Assembly (NCBI GenBank): GCA_947571135.1 | Contig: CANOWY010000004.1 | Location: 1 to 64,000 of the forward strand | Origin: an uncultured Mycoplasmatota bacterium | GTDB lineage: Bacteria > Bacillota_I > Bacilli_A > RF39 > UBA660 | Direction of reading: 5' to 3' | DNA length: 64,000 nt | Shown: positions 19,062 through 27,215 of the stretch, piece after piece | Position numbering within the stretch: the stretch's first letter is position 1 | Layout: each line of letters begins with the position of its first letter | Program-made: the position numbers and the translations under genes | The notes under the pieces: generated by a model | What the model was told of the DNA's origin: nothing | The model's input: the letters and a program-made list of their open reading frames with translations, nothing else | Databases searched by the model: none

Positions 19062-20597
19062 ATGGACGAGGTAATAAAAAGCGCATTAAATAAAGGTGTA
19101 CCTATTGATACACCTATTACTATTGATATTGATGAATTTTTAAGAATATTTGAAAAAGAAGAACTAATAAATGAATATAGAAAAAGTATAAGTGATACTG
19201 TTAGTCAAATTTCCAATATCATAGAAATGTATGGTGGAGAATTTATGATTCCAACATATGCCACAATTGTAACAGAAGCCAATCATACTAGAGTGTTACA
19301 TTTTTCTAGTAGTTGTTATTATTTATCTGTTGCCTATCTTTTACAAGGGAAAAATTGTGACGAAATTTTAAATGCGAATGATGAAAAGCAAATGCGCGAA
19401 ATATTAAAAGAAAAAATAATAAATATCAAAACACCAGAAAATTTAAAAGAAAACTTTCCCGTTATTTACAACCAATATATAGAACGATTAGAATTCAATA
19501 AAAGTTTAATTGAATTAGATAAGTTAGTAAACAATCCAAAAACTTCTTTAGAATTAAAATTAAAAAACACATCTAAAATTACAAATAATTTTAAAAAACT
19601 CTATTCTAATTTTGATTTAAAAAAAGAAACTGAATTTTCCAAAAATTTTACTTTTTCTAATTTTTTAGCAAGAATTTCGAAAGTGTTAGATACGATACTT
19701 TCTCATGGCGAAGAAATTATAAACATTTATTATAGTCATACCTTAGATATAAATAGTTTTACAGAAGAAGAGGAAGATAAATTAAACTTGTATATCGCGG
19801 CTAAATATATGCAAGAGATTGAAAAAACAGAAACGAAAGATAAGCAAAGGTATTTATTTTATTTGACTAATTATTTTAAAGAAAATGTAGAGATACAAGT
19901 TACAAGAGTCAAAATAAAATTAAGTGAAGGAAAAGTAACACCTATTTCTTTATATCAAAAATATAAGGAACTACTTGCAAAAAATCCTGATTTATTAGTA
20001 GTAAACTTTTCTTATCAAGATTTTCAAGATATGACGAAAGAAGAAGTAGAAGATTTTTTAACTTTATATTTGGCAGAACTTCACGCCAATTGGGAATTGC
20101 TTCCAAGTGATGATATATCTGTAGAAAGAACGGTTCTTAACATAGCAAAACGAAAAAGTAGAAATATGAGTGAGGAAGAAAGAAAACAAAAAGAAGAAAG
20201 ATTATTAAATTTATATATACAAAAAAAGACATTTTTTGATGGGACAGACCCTTATTTTAGAATTAAAGGGAAACAAACATTTGATGGTTATGTGGGCTAT
20301 ATTTATTCTAATTCATTAGTAATATTAGAAAGATATTATAAAGATGTTGAGGAAACAAAATTGACAGAAAATGAAGCCATTTATATTTTAAGAATGCAAG
20401 ATTTCTATGAGTTATCAAAACATTCTAAACTCTATTTAATGGCTAGTCCTTTATGTAAAAGAGTTTATCATAGAGGATTATGGCAAGAGCGAGTATTAGA
20501 ATATATTAATAAGAAAGAAAATACGATAAATCCTGTAGAAGATACTCAAAAATTAATTCTAGATAAAAAAGTTCGAATTGAAGAAAAGAAAATGTAA
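19062..20597 (+). CDS. Hypothetical protein, 511 aa
   Basis: The start is set at ATG 19062 by a perfect AAGGAGG 8 bases upstream; the longer frame from 19023 overlaps a promoter. The protein is soluble, acidic and largely helical. A more conserved-looking C-terminal region (residues about 395-495) has FFDGTDPYFRIKGKQTFDGYVGYIYSN, then VILERYY and a DFYELSKHSK segment with several aromatic and basic residues that could be an active or binding site. No known family was recognised. A terminator closes the unit. Confidence 0.62.
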   Translation: MDEVIKSALNKGVPIDTPITIDIDEFLRIFEKEELINEYRKSISDTVSQISNIIEMYGGEFMIPTYATIVTEANHTRVLHFSSSCYYLSVAYLLQGKNCDEILNANDEKQMREILKEKIINIKTPENLKENFPVIYNQYIERLEFNKSLIELDKLVNNPKTSLELKLKNTSKITNNFKKLYSNFDLKKETEFSKNFTFSNFLARISKVLDTILSHGEEIINIYYSHTLDINSFTEEEEDKLNLYIAAKYMQEIEKTETKDKQRYLFYLTNYFKENVEIQVTRVKIKLSEGKVTPISLYQKYKELLAKNPDLLVVNFSYQDFQDMTKEEVEDFLTLYLAELHANWELLPSDDISVERTVLNIAKRKSRNMSEEERKQKEERLLNLYIQKKTFFDGTDPYFRIKGKQTFDGYVGYIYSNSLVILERYYKDVEETKLTENEAIYILRMQDFYELSKHSKLYLMASPLCKRVYHRGLWQERVLEYINKKENTINPVEDTQKLILDKKVRIEEKKM

Positions 20598-20622
20598 AAT
20601 GTCACAAAACGACATTTTTTTC
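20596..20622 (+). terminator. Rho-independent terminator
   Basis: AAAATGTC (20596-20603) / GACATTTT (20611-20618) with a 7-base loop and a T run, overlapping the preceding stop. Confidence 0.85.
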
Positions 20623-20661
20623 TTTTTTTCTATGCTATAAACGTAGTAGGTGATTTTAAAT

Positions 20662-21093
20662 ATGAAAAAAACGTTAAAAATAGTCTTATTTTCTTCTATG
20701 TTAGGTGTAATTCTTGCTGGACTTTTCTTTTTTAATATCAAAGATAAAGCAGAAGCAAAAAACAAGCCCTTTTTGTATGCATTCCAAGTAGGAGTCTTCA
20801 AAAATAGAGAGAATGCCAATAATTATCGCATGAAATTTCCACTTGGCAAAGTTGTGCACGACGGGGAATACTATCGCGTATATATTGGAATAACTCGTAA
20901 CAATAAAGAGTTATTAAGTGATTTATTTGATAGCCAAAACTATAGTTATTACATCAAAGAAATTGAAACCTCAGAAGAAATGGAAAGGGAAATCCTAAAA
21001 TATGACGAATTGCTAGAAAAAAGTAGTGAGGAAAATAGAATTTCTATTCTTAAAAATATGTTAGAAAGTTTTTTATATGACGTACAAAATTAA
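20662..21093 (+). CDS. SPOR-domain protein (SpoIIB-like position)
   Basis: 143 residues from ATG 20662, which follows AGGTGA by 8 bases (an in-frame GTG at 20650 overlaps that site). An N-terminal membrane anchor (IVLFSSMLGVILAGLFFF) precedes a SPOR-like domain: FLYAFQVGVFKNRENANNY, then GEYYRVYIGI. SPOR domains bind denuded septal peptidoglycan. In Bacillus the SPOR protein SpoIIB is encoded next to maf-radC-mreBCD, and this gene overlaps radC by 17 bases, so it may be the positional counterpart. Sequence alone does not prove it acts in engulfment. Confidence 0.7.
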   Translation: MKKTLKIVLFSSMLGVILAGLFFFNIKDKAEAKNKPFLYAFQVGVFKNRENANNYRMKFPLGKVVHDGEYYRVYIGITRNNKELLSDLFDSQNYSYYIKEIETSEEMEREILKYDELLEKSSEENRISILKNMLESFLYDVQN

Positions 21094-21757
21094 GGATTTA
21101 CCACTAGATGAACGTCCTCGTGAAAAACTAAAAAACAAAGGTGCAGAAAGTCTATCTAACGAAGAATTAATTGCTATTATTTTAAGATGTGGAAACAAAG
21201 AAGAATCTGTAAAAGATCTTGCTATTCGCTTAGTAAAAACTCTTGCTACTTTTCATGATTTCAATAGCATAACCTATCAAGATTTAATCAAAATAAAAGG
21301 AATAAAAGAAGCCAAAGCCATTTCTATTCTTGCTTCTATTGAACTAGGAAGAAGACTTGTAAATAGCCAGCCAACTGCCAAAACAAAAATAACAAATGCC
21401 GAAGAAATTTTTTTAATGTTTAAACCCAAAATTATGAATTTAAAGCAAGAGAAATTATTTGCTTTATTTTTAAATACCAAAAACGAAATCATTACCTATG
21501 AAACTATTTTTATTGGCACTCAAAACAAAAGTATTACCCATCCAAGAGAAATCTTTAACTTTGCCATCAAAAACAGTGCCGTAAAATTGGTTTTAATTCA
21601 CAATCATCCAACAGGAGATGTTACCCCTAGCAAAGAAGACATTGCTTTTACGGAGAATATAGTGAAAATTGGCAAAATGATACAAATTCCTTTGATTGAC
21701 CATATTATTATAAGTGAAACTTACTTTTTTAGTTTTTTTGATCATGATATGCTTTAA
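21077..21757 (+). CDS. radC: RadC family JAB-domain protein
   Basis: 226 residues, the typical size. An N-terminal helix-hairpin-helix region (LIKIKGIKEAKAISILASIELGRR) is followed by the JAMM/MPN domain with HNHPTGDVTPSKED (HxHx7SxxD, metal ligands). Despite its name the family's biochemical role is unproven. It overlaps the upstream SPOR gene by 17 bases and precedes mreC, as in Bacillus, except that mreB is missing between them. Confidence 0.93.
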   Translation: MTYKIKDLPLDERPREKLKNKGAESLSNEELIAIILRCGNKEESVKDLAIRLVKTLATFHDFNSITYQDLIKIKGIKEAKAISILASIELGRRLVNSQPTAKTKITNAEEIFLMFKPKIMNLKQEKLFALFLNTKNEIITYETIFIGTQNKSITHPREIFNFAIKNSAVKLVLIHNHPTGDVTPSKEDIAFTENIVKIGKMIQIPLIDHIIISETYFFSFFDHDML

Positions 21758-21797
21758 AAAAAGAAAAACATACCATACTAATACTAGGTGACTTAGT

Positions 21798-22466
21798 ATG
21801 ACAAGAAAAGGAAAAATAGTGTGTATCTTTCTTTTTATTATTTCGATTCTTTTAAAAGAAGAAATCTATGCTTTTTTATTTAAAGCAGATTTAAAAAAAG
21901 AAATTCACAATACGATTTGTGAAACTCAAAATAAAATATTAGAAGAAAAATACCAAGAATTAGTGAATGCGTATGGATATGAAGATCAGTTTGCTTATCA
22001 TTTAGAAGAATCGAAAATATTATTTCGTGACATTTATGACTTAAATAAAAAAATTACTATTTTTAAAGGAGAAAAAGACGGAATTCAAGAAAAAAATTTA
22101 GTAGTCAATGAACAAGGATTAGTAGGGATTGTTTGTAAAGTACACCAAAATAGTAGTGATGTTGATTTAATAACAAAAGAAAATATCAATCTATCAGTAA
22201 AAATCAACGATAATTATGGCATATTAAAATACGAGAATCAAGAATTTATTGTGAGTGGCATTAACAATAAAGGGGAAGTAAATGTAGGAGATGCAGTTTT
22301 CACAAGTGATATTTCTATCTATCCTGAAAAGATTCTAATAGGGCAAGTAGAGGAAGTGATGTTTGATCACTACGAAATAGAAAAAGTAATTAAAGTAAAC
22401 CCAGCCGTTGATTTTAAAAATTTAAAATTTATTAGCATTATTAAAGACTTACGAGGTGAAGAATGA
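21798..22466 (+). CDS. mreC: Rod shape-determining protein MreC
   Basis: 222 residues, shorter than the usual 270-300. An N-terminal membrane anchor (IVCIFLFIISILL) and a short coiled coil precede the beta domain with LVVNEQGLVGIVCKVHQNSSDVDL, NYGILKY and an IGQVEEVMFD..EIEKVIKVNPAVDF ending that matches MreC. MreC links the cytoskeleton to wall synthesis. The stop overlaps the mreD start (ATGA, 22463-22466), so the two are translationally coupled. mreB is not present here. Confidence 0.88.
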   Translation: MTRKGKIVCIFLFIISILLKEEIYAFLFKADLKKEIHNTICETQNKILEEKYQELVNAYGYEDQFAYHLEESKILFRDIYDLNKKITIFKGEKDGIQEKNLVVNEQGLVGIVCKVHQNSSDVDLITKENINLSVKINDNYGILKYENQEFIVSGINNKGEVNVGDAVFTSDISIYPEKILIGQVEEVMFDHYEIEKVIKVNPAVDFKNLKFISIIKDLRGEE

Positions 22467-22837
22467 CTTTCCTATACTTTTTGCTCGATGTTTGCTTTTA
22501 TAATTATACGTTTATCAAAACAGACTTTTTACTGCATGCTCTATTAGAAAAAAAAGAAAGTAAATTTATGTATTTTATTAGTATAATGACTATTGATTTT
22601 CTTCTTCTTGTAAAAGGAAAACTTTTTCTTTTATTTCTTATTTTATATGGTATAAACAAAATTTTAAAACTTTCTTATCAAAATATAAAAGAAGTTTTTT
22701 TGCGTTTTTGCCTCCTTTATTTAATTTACAAATTAGGAGTTTATGTATTATTTAAAACTTTTGTTTTTGATTGTCTTGGATTTGCAATAAACTTCTTAGT
22801 TTTATATGTTTTTCATAAAAAATTTTTCACTACATAA
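22463..22837 (+). CDS. mreD: Rod shape-determining protein MreD
   Basis: A 124-residue, strongly hydrophobic protein with about four membrane segments, shorter than typical MreD (about 160). The identification rests on position directly after mreC with a 4-base overlap and on membrane topology; internal motifs are weak. It would act with MreC in the elongasome. Downstream spoIVFA begins 19 bases later. Confidence 0.7.
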   Translation: MTFLYFLLDVCFYNYTFIKTDFLLHALLEKKESKFMYFISIMTIDFLLLVKGKLFLLFLILYGINKILKLSYQNIKEVFLRFCLLYLIYKLGVYVLFKTFVFDCLGFAINFLVLYVFHKKFFTT

Positions 22838-22856
22838 AATGTATTGGTGAAGAAAC

Positions 22857-23483
22857 ATGGATAATTTACTCTTAGAAGCACAAAATCGGATTAAAAATAA
22901 AAGAATGCATTTTGTAAACCAAACTGGAAAAAAGAAAGAGGGAGAACCCTTTTCTAAGTACATTTCAGAATTGTTTACTAGAACACTGCTTAGTGTTATT
23001 TTAGTTTTATTATGTGCTATTTTTGTAAATAGTAGCGATGCTAACTTACTTATTTTTAAAAACAAACTTTTTAATGAAACACTCGCATTCACAAAAATCA
23101 ATTCTTTATATGCCAAGTATTTTGGTGACATTATTCCTGATAAAGTAACCAATTCCATTCCAGTATTTGAAAACACTACCAATACTTCTACCATTGAACA
23201 AGAAGGAAATTCTTATTTTGTTTCTTTGAATTCCAATACTTATTCCTTTTTAGAAAGCGGAGTGATTGTGTTTTTAGGAGAAAAAGAAGGGTTTGGAAAA
23301 ACCATGATTGTTCAAGGAATTGATGGAGTAGATATCTGGTATTCAAATCTTGAAAATTACAATGTTTCGATGTATGACTATGTAGAAAAAGGAAATATTG
23401 TAGGAGAATTTCATGAACAGAAAGCCCTTTTAACCTTTATGGAGAATGGTGAATATATAGGTTATGAGAAATATATTCAGTAA
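22857..23483 (+). CDS. spoIVFA: SpoIVFA-like stage IV sporulation protein
   Basis: 208 residues: a polar cytoplasmic stretch, a membrane segment around residues 42-60 (LLSVILVLLCAIFV), and a C-terminal degenerate LytM/M23-like domain (ESGVIVFLGEKEGFGKTMIVQG.DGVDIWYSNLENYNV..GNIVGEF). In Bacillus SpoIVFA holds SpoIVFB inactive until SpoIVB cleaves it. It lacks the zinc ligands of active M23 peptidases, as expected. The 20-base overlap with the next gene, spoIVFB, and the spoIVB at 14.3 kb support the call. Confidence 0.82.
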   Translation: MDNLLLEAQNRIKNKRMHFVNQTGKKKEGEPFSKYISELFTRTLLSVILVLLCAIFVNSSDANLLIFKNKLFNETLAFTKINSLYAKYFGDIIPDKVTNSIPVFENTTNTSTIEQEGNSYFVSLNSNTYSFLESGVIVFLGEKEGFGKTMIVQGIDGVDIWYSNLENYNVSMYDYVEKGNIVGEFHEQKALLTFMENGEYIGYEKYIQ

Positions 23484-24243
23484 AACCAAAATCAACTTCC
23501 TCACTTATTTTATATTTTTGAGTTTTTTACTAACAGGATATATAAAAAACATTTTACTTATTTTTTTAATTGTTTTTGTGCATGAACTAGGGCATATTCT
23601 TTTTTTAAAATGCTTTCGCTATAAAATTGTAAAAGTAGAATTTTTTCCCTTTGGAGGACTAACTACCACTGAAAAGTTAATCAATTCTCCTATTAATAAA
23701 GATTTAATTATTTATAGTGGAGGTATTTTATTTCAAACGCTTTTGTATTTCGTTTTTCACTTTTTGTATCATCAGGGGCGTATTTTAGAAAATACCTTTC
23801 TTATCTTTACATTTTATAACAAAAGTATCCTATTTTTTAATTTGCTTCCAATACGTCCCTTAGATGGCGGAGAAATTTTCTTATTATTCTTACAAAAGTT
23901 TTTTCCTTATGTGAAAACGTTAAAAATGGCAAATTATATTTCAATCCTTTTTTTATTTCTTTTTATTCTTTATAATGTAAAAAGTAATTTAAATGCAATG
24001 ATTGTAATTAGTTTCTTGCTTTATAAAATTATTGATTTTTATCGAAAAAGAGAATATTTCAAAAACAAATTTTTATTAGAAAGATATCTTTATACCATTC
24101 CTTATAAAAAAATTGAACATAATGAACAACAAAATATTGAACTTTTAAAAAAAGAAACACTTCATTTTTTTAAAGTGCAAGATAAATACCAACATGAACG
24201 GGAAGTTTTAAGAGAAAAGTTTGACATTCACTCCTATTTTTGA
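23464..24243 (+). CDS. spoIVFB: SpoIVFB intramembrane metalloprotease
   Basis: 259 residues. A site-2 protease family (M50) enzyme that releases sigma-K from its pro-form in the mother cell. HELGH at residues 40-44 gives two zinc ligands, and LLPIRPLDGGE near 128-138 gives the third (Asp). Five to six hydrophobic segments are visible, and a C-terminal soluble CBS-like tail appears reduced. It overlaps spoIVFA by 20 bases. Its neighbours rplU-prp-rpmA are the same as in Bacillus. Confidence 0.92.
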   Translation: MRNIFSKTKINFLTYFIFLSFLLTGYIKNILLIFLIVFVHELGHILFLKCFRYKIVKVEFFPFGGLTTTEKLINSPINKDLIIYSGGILFQTLLYFVFHFLYHQGRILENTFLIFTFYNKSILFFNLLPIRPLDGGEIFLLFLQKFFPYVKTLKMANYISILFLFLFILYNVKSNLNAMIVISFLLYKIIDFYRKREYFKNKFLLERYLYTIPYKKIEHNEQQNIELLKKETLHFFKVQDKYQHEREVLREKFDIHSYF

Positions 24244-24352
24244 TAGAATTTAATACGTTTGGAAGGGCTTTTCTTTCTAAAACCGCATAGAAAAGGTTTA
24301 AAACTTTACAAGTTGCCTTAATAGCGAGTCTTATATATAAAGGAGGTAGGAA
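24244..24352 (+). promoter_or_regulatory. Candidate L21 leader (autoregulatory 5' region of rplU)
   Basis: The gap before rplU can fold: CTTTTCT (24268-24274) pairs with AGAAAAG (24289-24295), followed by a second variable segment and the AAAGGAGG site. A structured leader that binds L21 precedes rplU-prp-rpmA in many Firmicutes. The match is by position and one visible stem only. Confidence 0.4.
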
Positions 24353-24655
24353 ATGAAGGCTATATTTACAACAGGTGGAAAACAATATTATGTAACAGAA
24401 GGTGACGTAATCTACGTTGAAAAACTGGATGTAGAAGCAGGCAGTGATGTTACATTTACAGAAGTTTTATTTGCAGATGGAAAAGTAGGGACACCATTTG
24501 TTAATGGTGCTAAAGTGGTTTGCAATGTAGAAAAACATGGTAAAAATAAAAAAATTGTTGTTTTCAAATATAAACCTAAAAAGAAATATCGTAATAAACA
24601 AGGACATAGACAACCTTATACAAAATTAGTTGTTAAAAAAATTGAAGTTAAATAA
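24353..24655 (+). CDS. rplU: Large ribosomal subunit protein L21
   Basis: 100 residues, normal length. Signature segments are [21 protein letters not shown] near the start, VLFADG, and [21 protein letters not shown] near the end, which contacts 23S rRNA. A strong AAAGGAGG site precedes the ATG. It is the first gene of the rplU-prp-rpmA operon. Confidence 0.97.
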   Translation: MKAIFTTGGKQYYVTEGDVIYVEKLDVEAGSDVTFTEVLFADGKVGTPFVNGAKVVCNVEKHGKNKKIVVFKYKPKKKYRNKQGHRQPYTKLVVKKIEVK

Positions 24656-24657
24656 TT

Positions 24658-24963
24658 ATGATTAAAGTAAAAATCGAGAAAAAAAATAATCAAATAGAGC
24701 GTATTAAGATAAGTGGACACTCTGGATATGCAGAGTCTGGCTATGATATTGTTTGTAGTGCTGTATCTAGTGTCATAACAACTTCGGTAAATGCGATTGT
24801 TTCTTTTAAAGAAACAATTAAAGTAGAAGATGATGGAAATGTATTAGAAATACGTATTTTAGAACATGATGACATAACTGATAAACTAATACGCAATATG
24901 CTAGATTTATTAAAAGAAATTGAGAAACAATACAAAGAAAATATTAAAATGGAAGGAGAATAA
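24658..24963 (+). CDS. prp: Ribosomal-processing cysteine protease Prp
   Basis: 101 residues. Prp removes the N-terminal extension of L27 in Firmicutes and is essential in Staphylococcus. The catalytic pair is visible in SGHSGYAESGYDIVCSAVS: His near residue 21 and Cys near 34. The start is 2 bases after the rplU stop, and rpmA follows 3 bases after its own stop. The substrate L27 here carries the expected extension (see rpmA). Confidence 0.93.
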   Translation: MIKVKIEKKNNQIERIKISGHSGYAESGYDIVCSAVSSVITTSVNAIVSFKETIKVEDDGNVLEIRILEHDDITDKLIRNMLDLLKEIEKQYKENIKMEGE

Positions 24964-24966
24964 CGA

Positions 24967-25251
24967 ATGTTAAAATTTGTGTTTAATTTACAACGTTTTG
25001 CTCATATTAAAGCACAAGGTTCTACAAAAAACGGACGTGATAGTGCTGGTAGACGTTTAGGTGCAAAAGCAAGCGATGGAGAATTTGTAAGCGCAGGTTC
25101 TATTCTATATCGCCAAAGAGGAACTAAAATTTATCCTGGTACGAATGTTGGAATGGGTAAAGATCATACTTTATTTGCAAAAATAGATGGCGTTGTTAAA
25201 TTCGAAAGATTAGGAAGAGATAAAAAGAAAGTAAGCGTATACGAAAAGTAA
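24967..25251 (+). CDS. rpmA: Large ribosomal subunit protein L27 with cleavable N-terminal extension
   Basis: 94 residues. The body is typical L27 ([16 protein letters not shown], then [14 protein letters not shown]). The first 12 residues, [12 protein letters not shown], are the Firmicutes-type extension that must be removed because the mature N-terminus reaches the peptidyl-transferase centre. The expected Prp cut is between Phe and Ala in LQRF/AHIK. The gene ends inside a terminator stem. Confidence 0.97.
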   Translation: MLKFVFNLQRFAHIKAQGSTKNGRDSAGRRLGAKASDGEFVSAGSILYRQRGTKIYPGTNVGMGKDHTLFAKIDGVVKFERLGRDKKKVSVYEK

Positions 25252-25262
25252 TACGCTTTTTT
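25234..25262 (+). terminator. Rho-independent terminator of the rplU operon
   Basis: AGCGTAT (25234-25240) / ATACGCT (25251-25257) followed by Ts; overlaps the rpmA stop. Confidence 0.75.
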
Positions 25263-25370
25263 CTTGAGTTAGAGTGAATTTTCTAGGAAAGTTCAACAAA
25301 AAAGTCTTGAATCGTAAACTAGTGCGTGATGTTGAAAAAAGTTGTAAATAATGAAAAAAAGAGGAATTTT

Positions 25371-25823
25371 ATGAAAAAGATGGTAATGCTTTTGAGTTTA
25401 GTATTTATATTGACAGGTTGTAGGCAAGAAGCAAAGTTTGAAACTAAGATTATAATCGATGATAAATATGAATTATTTGTAAATGAAGAGAAGAATTGTA
25501 CAAATACTTTGAAAGAATATTATAAATATGGTAATCAAAAATTATTTTTAGTTTGTTTTAATGAAATATATTTAAAAAGTGATAAAAGTGAAATGACTTT
25601 AAAAAAATACATAAAAAAAAGTAGTAATACTCTTGAGGCAAGTATTGATAAAATCATCAAACAATTAGAACCGTCTGGTGCTTTATTAGATGGTGGTAGT
25701 GTTGAATATAAAAATGATAGTATAACAATAATAAAATGTAATACTTTGGATAATAATAATGATATCTATATAGGAGATAATACTCTAGAAATGACGAATG
25801 AATATTGCAAAAATTCAAATTAA
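25371..25823 (+). CDS. Small lipoprotein, 150 aa
   Basis: Start placed at ATG 25371, behind agaggaatttt, because it gives a proper lipoprotein signal: MKKMVMLLSLVFILTGC with lipobox LTG/C. The mature part is hydrophilic with four further Cys (NCTNT, VCFNE, KCNT, YCKN), which may form disulfides. It is anchored outside the membrane. Family not recognised. A hairpin follows the stop. Confidence 0.72.
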   Translation: MKKMVMLLSLVFILTGCRQEAKFETKIIIDDKYELFVNEEKNCTNTLKEYYKYGNQKLFLVCFNEIYLKSDKSEMTLKKYIKKSSNTLEASIDKIIKQLEPSGALLDGGSVEYKNDSITIIKCNTLDNNNDIYIGDNTLEMTNEYCKNSN

Positions 25824-25840
25824 TTAAATATTATAAATTA

Positions 25841-25877
25841 AACATATGTTGTGCTGAAAAATGCATATGTTTTTTAA
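25841..25877 (+). terminator. Rho-independent terminator
   Basis: AACATATG (25841-25848) pairs with CATATGTT (25864-25871), with outer A/T pairs extending the stem and a T run. Confidence 0.65.
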
Positions 25878-26014
25878 TTTGTGGATTTTAAACATTAAAG
25901 AGGCATTTTTGAGGCCTAGACTCTTTTATCTTGCATATTAAGACTCCGTTCATATTTAAAACTTGTTAGACTTTTTCTTTTGAGTTTGATAGAATAATAA
26001 AAGAGGTGATGAAA

Positions 26015-26653
26015 ATGCGATACAACGTTGTAAAGGGTGCAAAATATATAATCGAAGATAGTGAATACGTTATAAAAAAACCAGAAACGCATAAGAATAA
26101 ATGGCATATGGTGTTTGGAAATAACAATCCAATTTGTTTAGAACTTGGTATGGGAAGAGGAATCTTTATCATAGAGATGGCGAAAGCAAATCCTAATAAA
26201 AATTTTATTGGACTTGAAATAGATGGTTCTCAAACAGCAACAGCCGTGAAAAACATTGGAACAAAAAAACTTAAGAATTTAAAAATTATCTGTGCAGACG
26301 CAAGTAATATTGCAGAGTATTTTGGACGTGAAATAGATACGATTTATTTAACATTTTCAGAGCCATGGCCTAAAAAACAAGATGAGAAAAAAAGATTTAC
26401 TTCCATGAATTATTTAAAGTTATACGATCGTATTTTTAAGAAAAACAAACACATTATTTTAAAAACCGATAACAAAATTCTATTTTCATCTTCTTTAGAA
26501 AATTTAAGTAAATATTGGTATACATTCGAAAAAGTTAGTATGGACTTACATCATGATGAAAGAAAAATTCCTAATTTAATGACGGATTTTGAAGTGCAAT
26601 ACTATAAAAATAATCGTCCTATATATTATGTCGATGCAAGTTTTAGAGATTAG
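26015..26653 (+). CDS. trmB: tRNA (guanine-N7-)-methyltransferase
   Basis: 212 residues from ATG 26015, which follows AAGAGGTG; in-frame GTG 26006 and ATG 26009 overlap that site. TrmB methylates G46 in the tRNA variable loop using SAM. The SAM motif LELGMGRGIFI, the acidic loop FIGLEID, ICADASN, and the substrate motif FSEPWPKKQDEKKRF (family PDPWPK..H.KRR) are present, with a DFEVQY ending. In this copy the family PDPWPK reads SEPWPK. Confidence 0.94.
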   Translation: MRYNVVKGAKYIIEDSEYVIKKPETHKNKWHMVFGNNNPICLELGMGRGIFIIEMAKANPNKNFIGLEIDGSQTATAVKNIGTKKLKNLKIICADASNIAEYFGREIDTIYLTFSEPWPKKQDEKKRFTSMNYLKLYDRIFKKNKHIILKTDNKILFSSSLENLSKYWYTFEKVSMDLHHDERKIPNLMTDFEVQYYKNNRPIYYVDASFRD

Positions 26654-26974
26654 GAAGTATAAAATGCTTTCTTTTTCTATGTATAAAAAGAATCATTATT
26701 GAAAAAAGTGTTACCAAAGTTCCATTCTATCTAGAGTGGGCAGAAGTAGATCTTTTTCCTCCAACCCTGAAGAGAATTTCATAAAAATATCGCCTTTTTG
26801 GGTAACACAAGTGGTTATTATAAAAAGTGAAAATGATAATACAACTGATTTGACAAAATTAGGCAGAACTTCTACTACAAATTATCTTTTTTAAATGATT
26901 TTTGACAAATTCGGAGTAAAACCTCTGACTTTTTCGGAATTGAAGATACAATAGAATAAGAAAGAAGGCTAAAA
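26654..26974. other. Non-coding gap, possible decayed sequence
   Basis: About 320 bases with no convincing ORF. Two TTGACA-like boxes occur (26850-26855 and 26902-26907) without clear partner -10 boxes. Short open stretches suggest a decayed gene, but I could not assign one. Confidence 0.4.
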
Positions 26975-27121
26975 ATGATTGAAAGAGAGGCAGGAACCAC
27001 TGGAAAAGAAATTGGAGCAAGAGGGATTATTTGTTTTTATGAAGAACTGCTCCATTTAGATGACAAACACTTTATTATCCCAATTTCAAGTGTATTAAAC
27101 ATTTCCAATATAAAAGAATAA
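26975..27121 (+). CDS. Possible small protein, 48 aa
   Basis: ATG 26975 follows agaaggct, and a TACAAT box lies at 26947-26952 with a poor -35 (CTGACT, 16 bases earlier). The peptide is soluble, with EIGARGIICFYEELLHLDDKH in the middle. It has no recognised relatives. Support is modest; it may be a chance ORF in a decayed region. Confidence 0.3.
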   Translation: MIEREAGTTGKEIGARGIICFYEELLHLDDKHFIIPISSVLNISNIKE

Positions 27122-27162
27122 TAGGAATTACAACCGTAATAGAACTGCTACTTAACAGTAAT

Positions 27163-27191
27163 TTGACAAAAAGCCTAAAAATTGGTAAAAT
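27163..27191 (+). promoter_or_regulatory. Sigma-A promoter
   Basis: TTGACA (27163-27168), 17-base spacer, TAAAAT (27186-27191), 25 bases before the start at 27216. Confidence 0.75.
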
Positions 27192-27215
27192 TATACTATT
27201 AAAAGGGGGATTATT

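Noticed and set aside
22857-23483. SpoIIQ-type or active M23 peptidase
   Set aside because: Position between mreD and spoIVFB, overlap with spoIVFB and missing zinc ligands fit SpoIVFA better.
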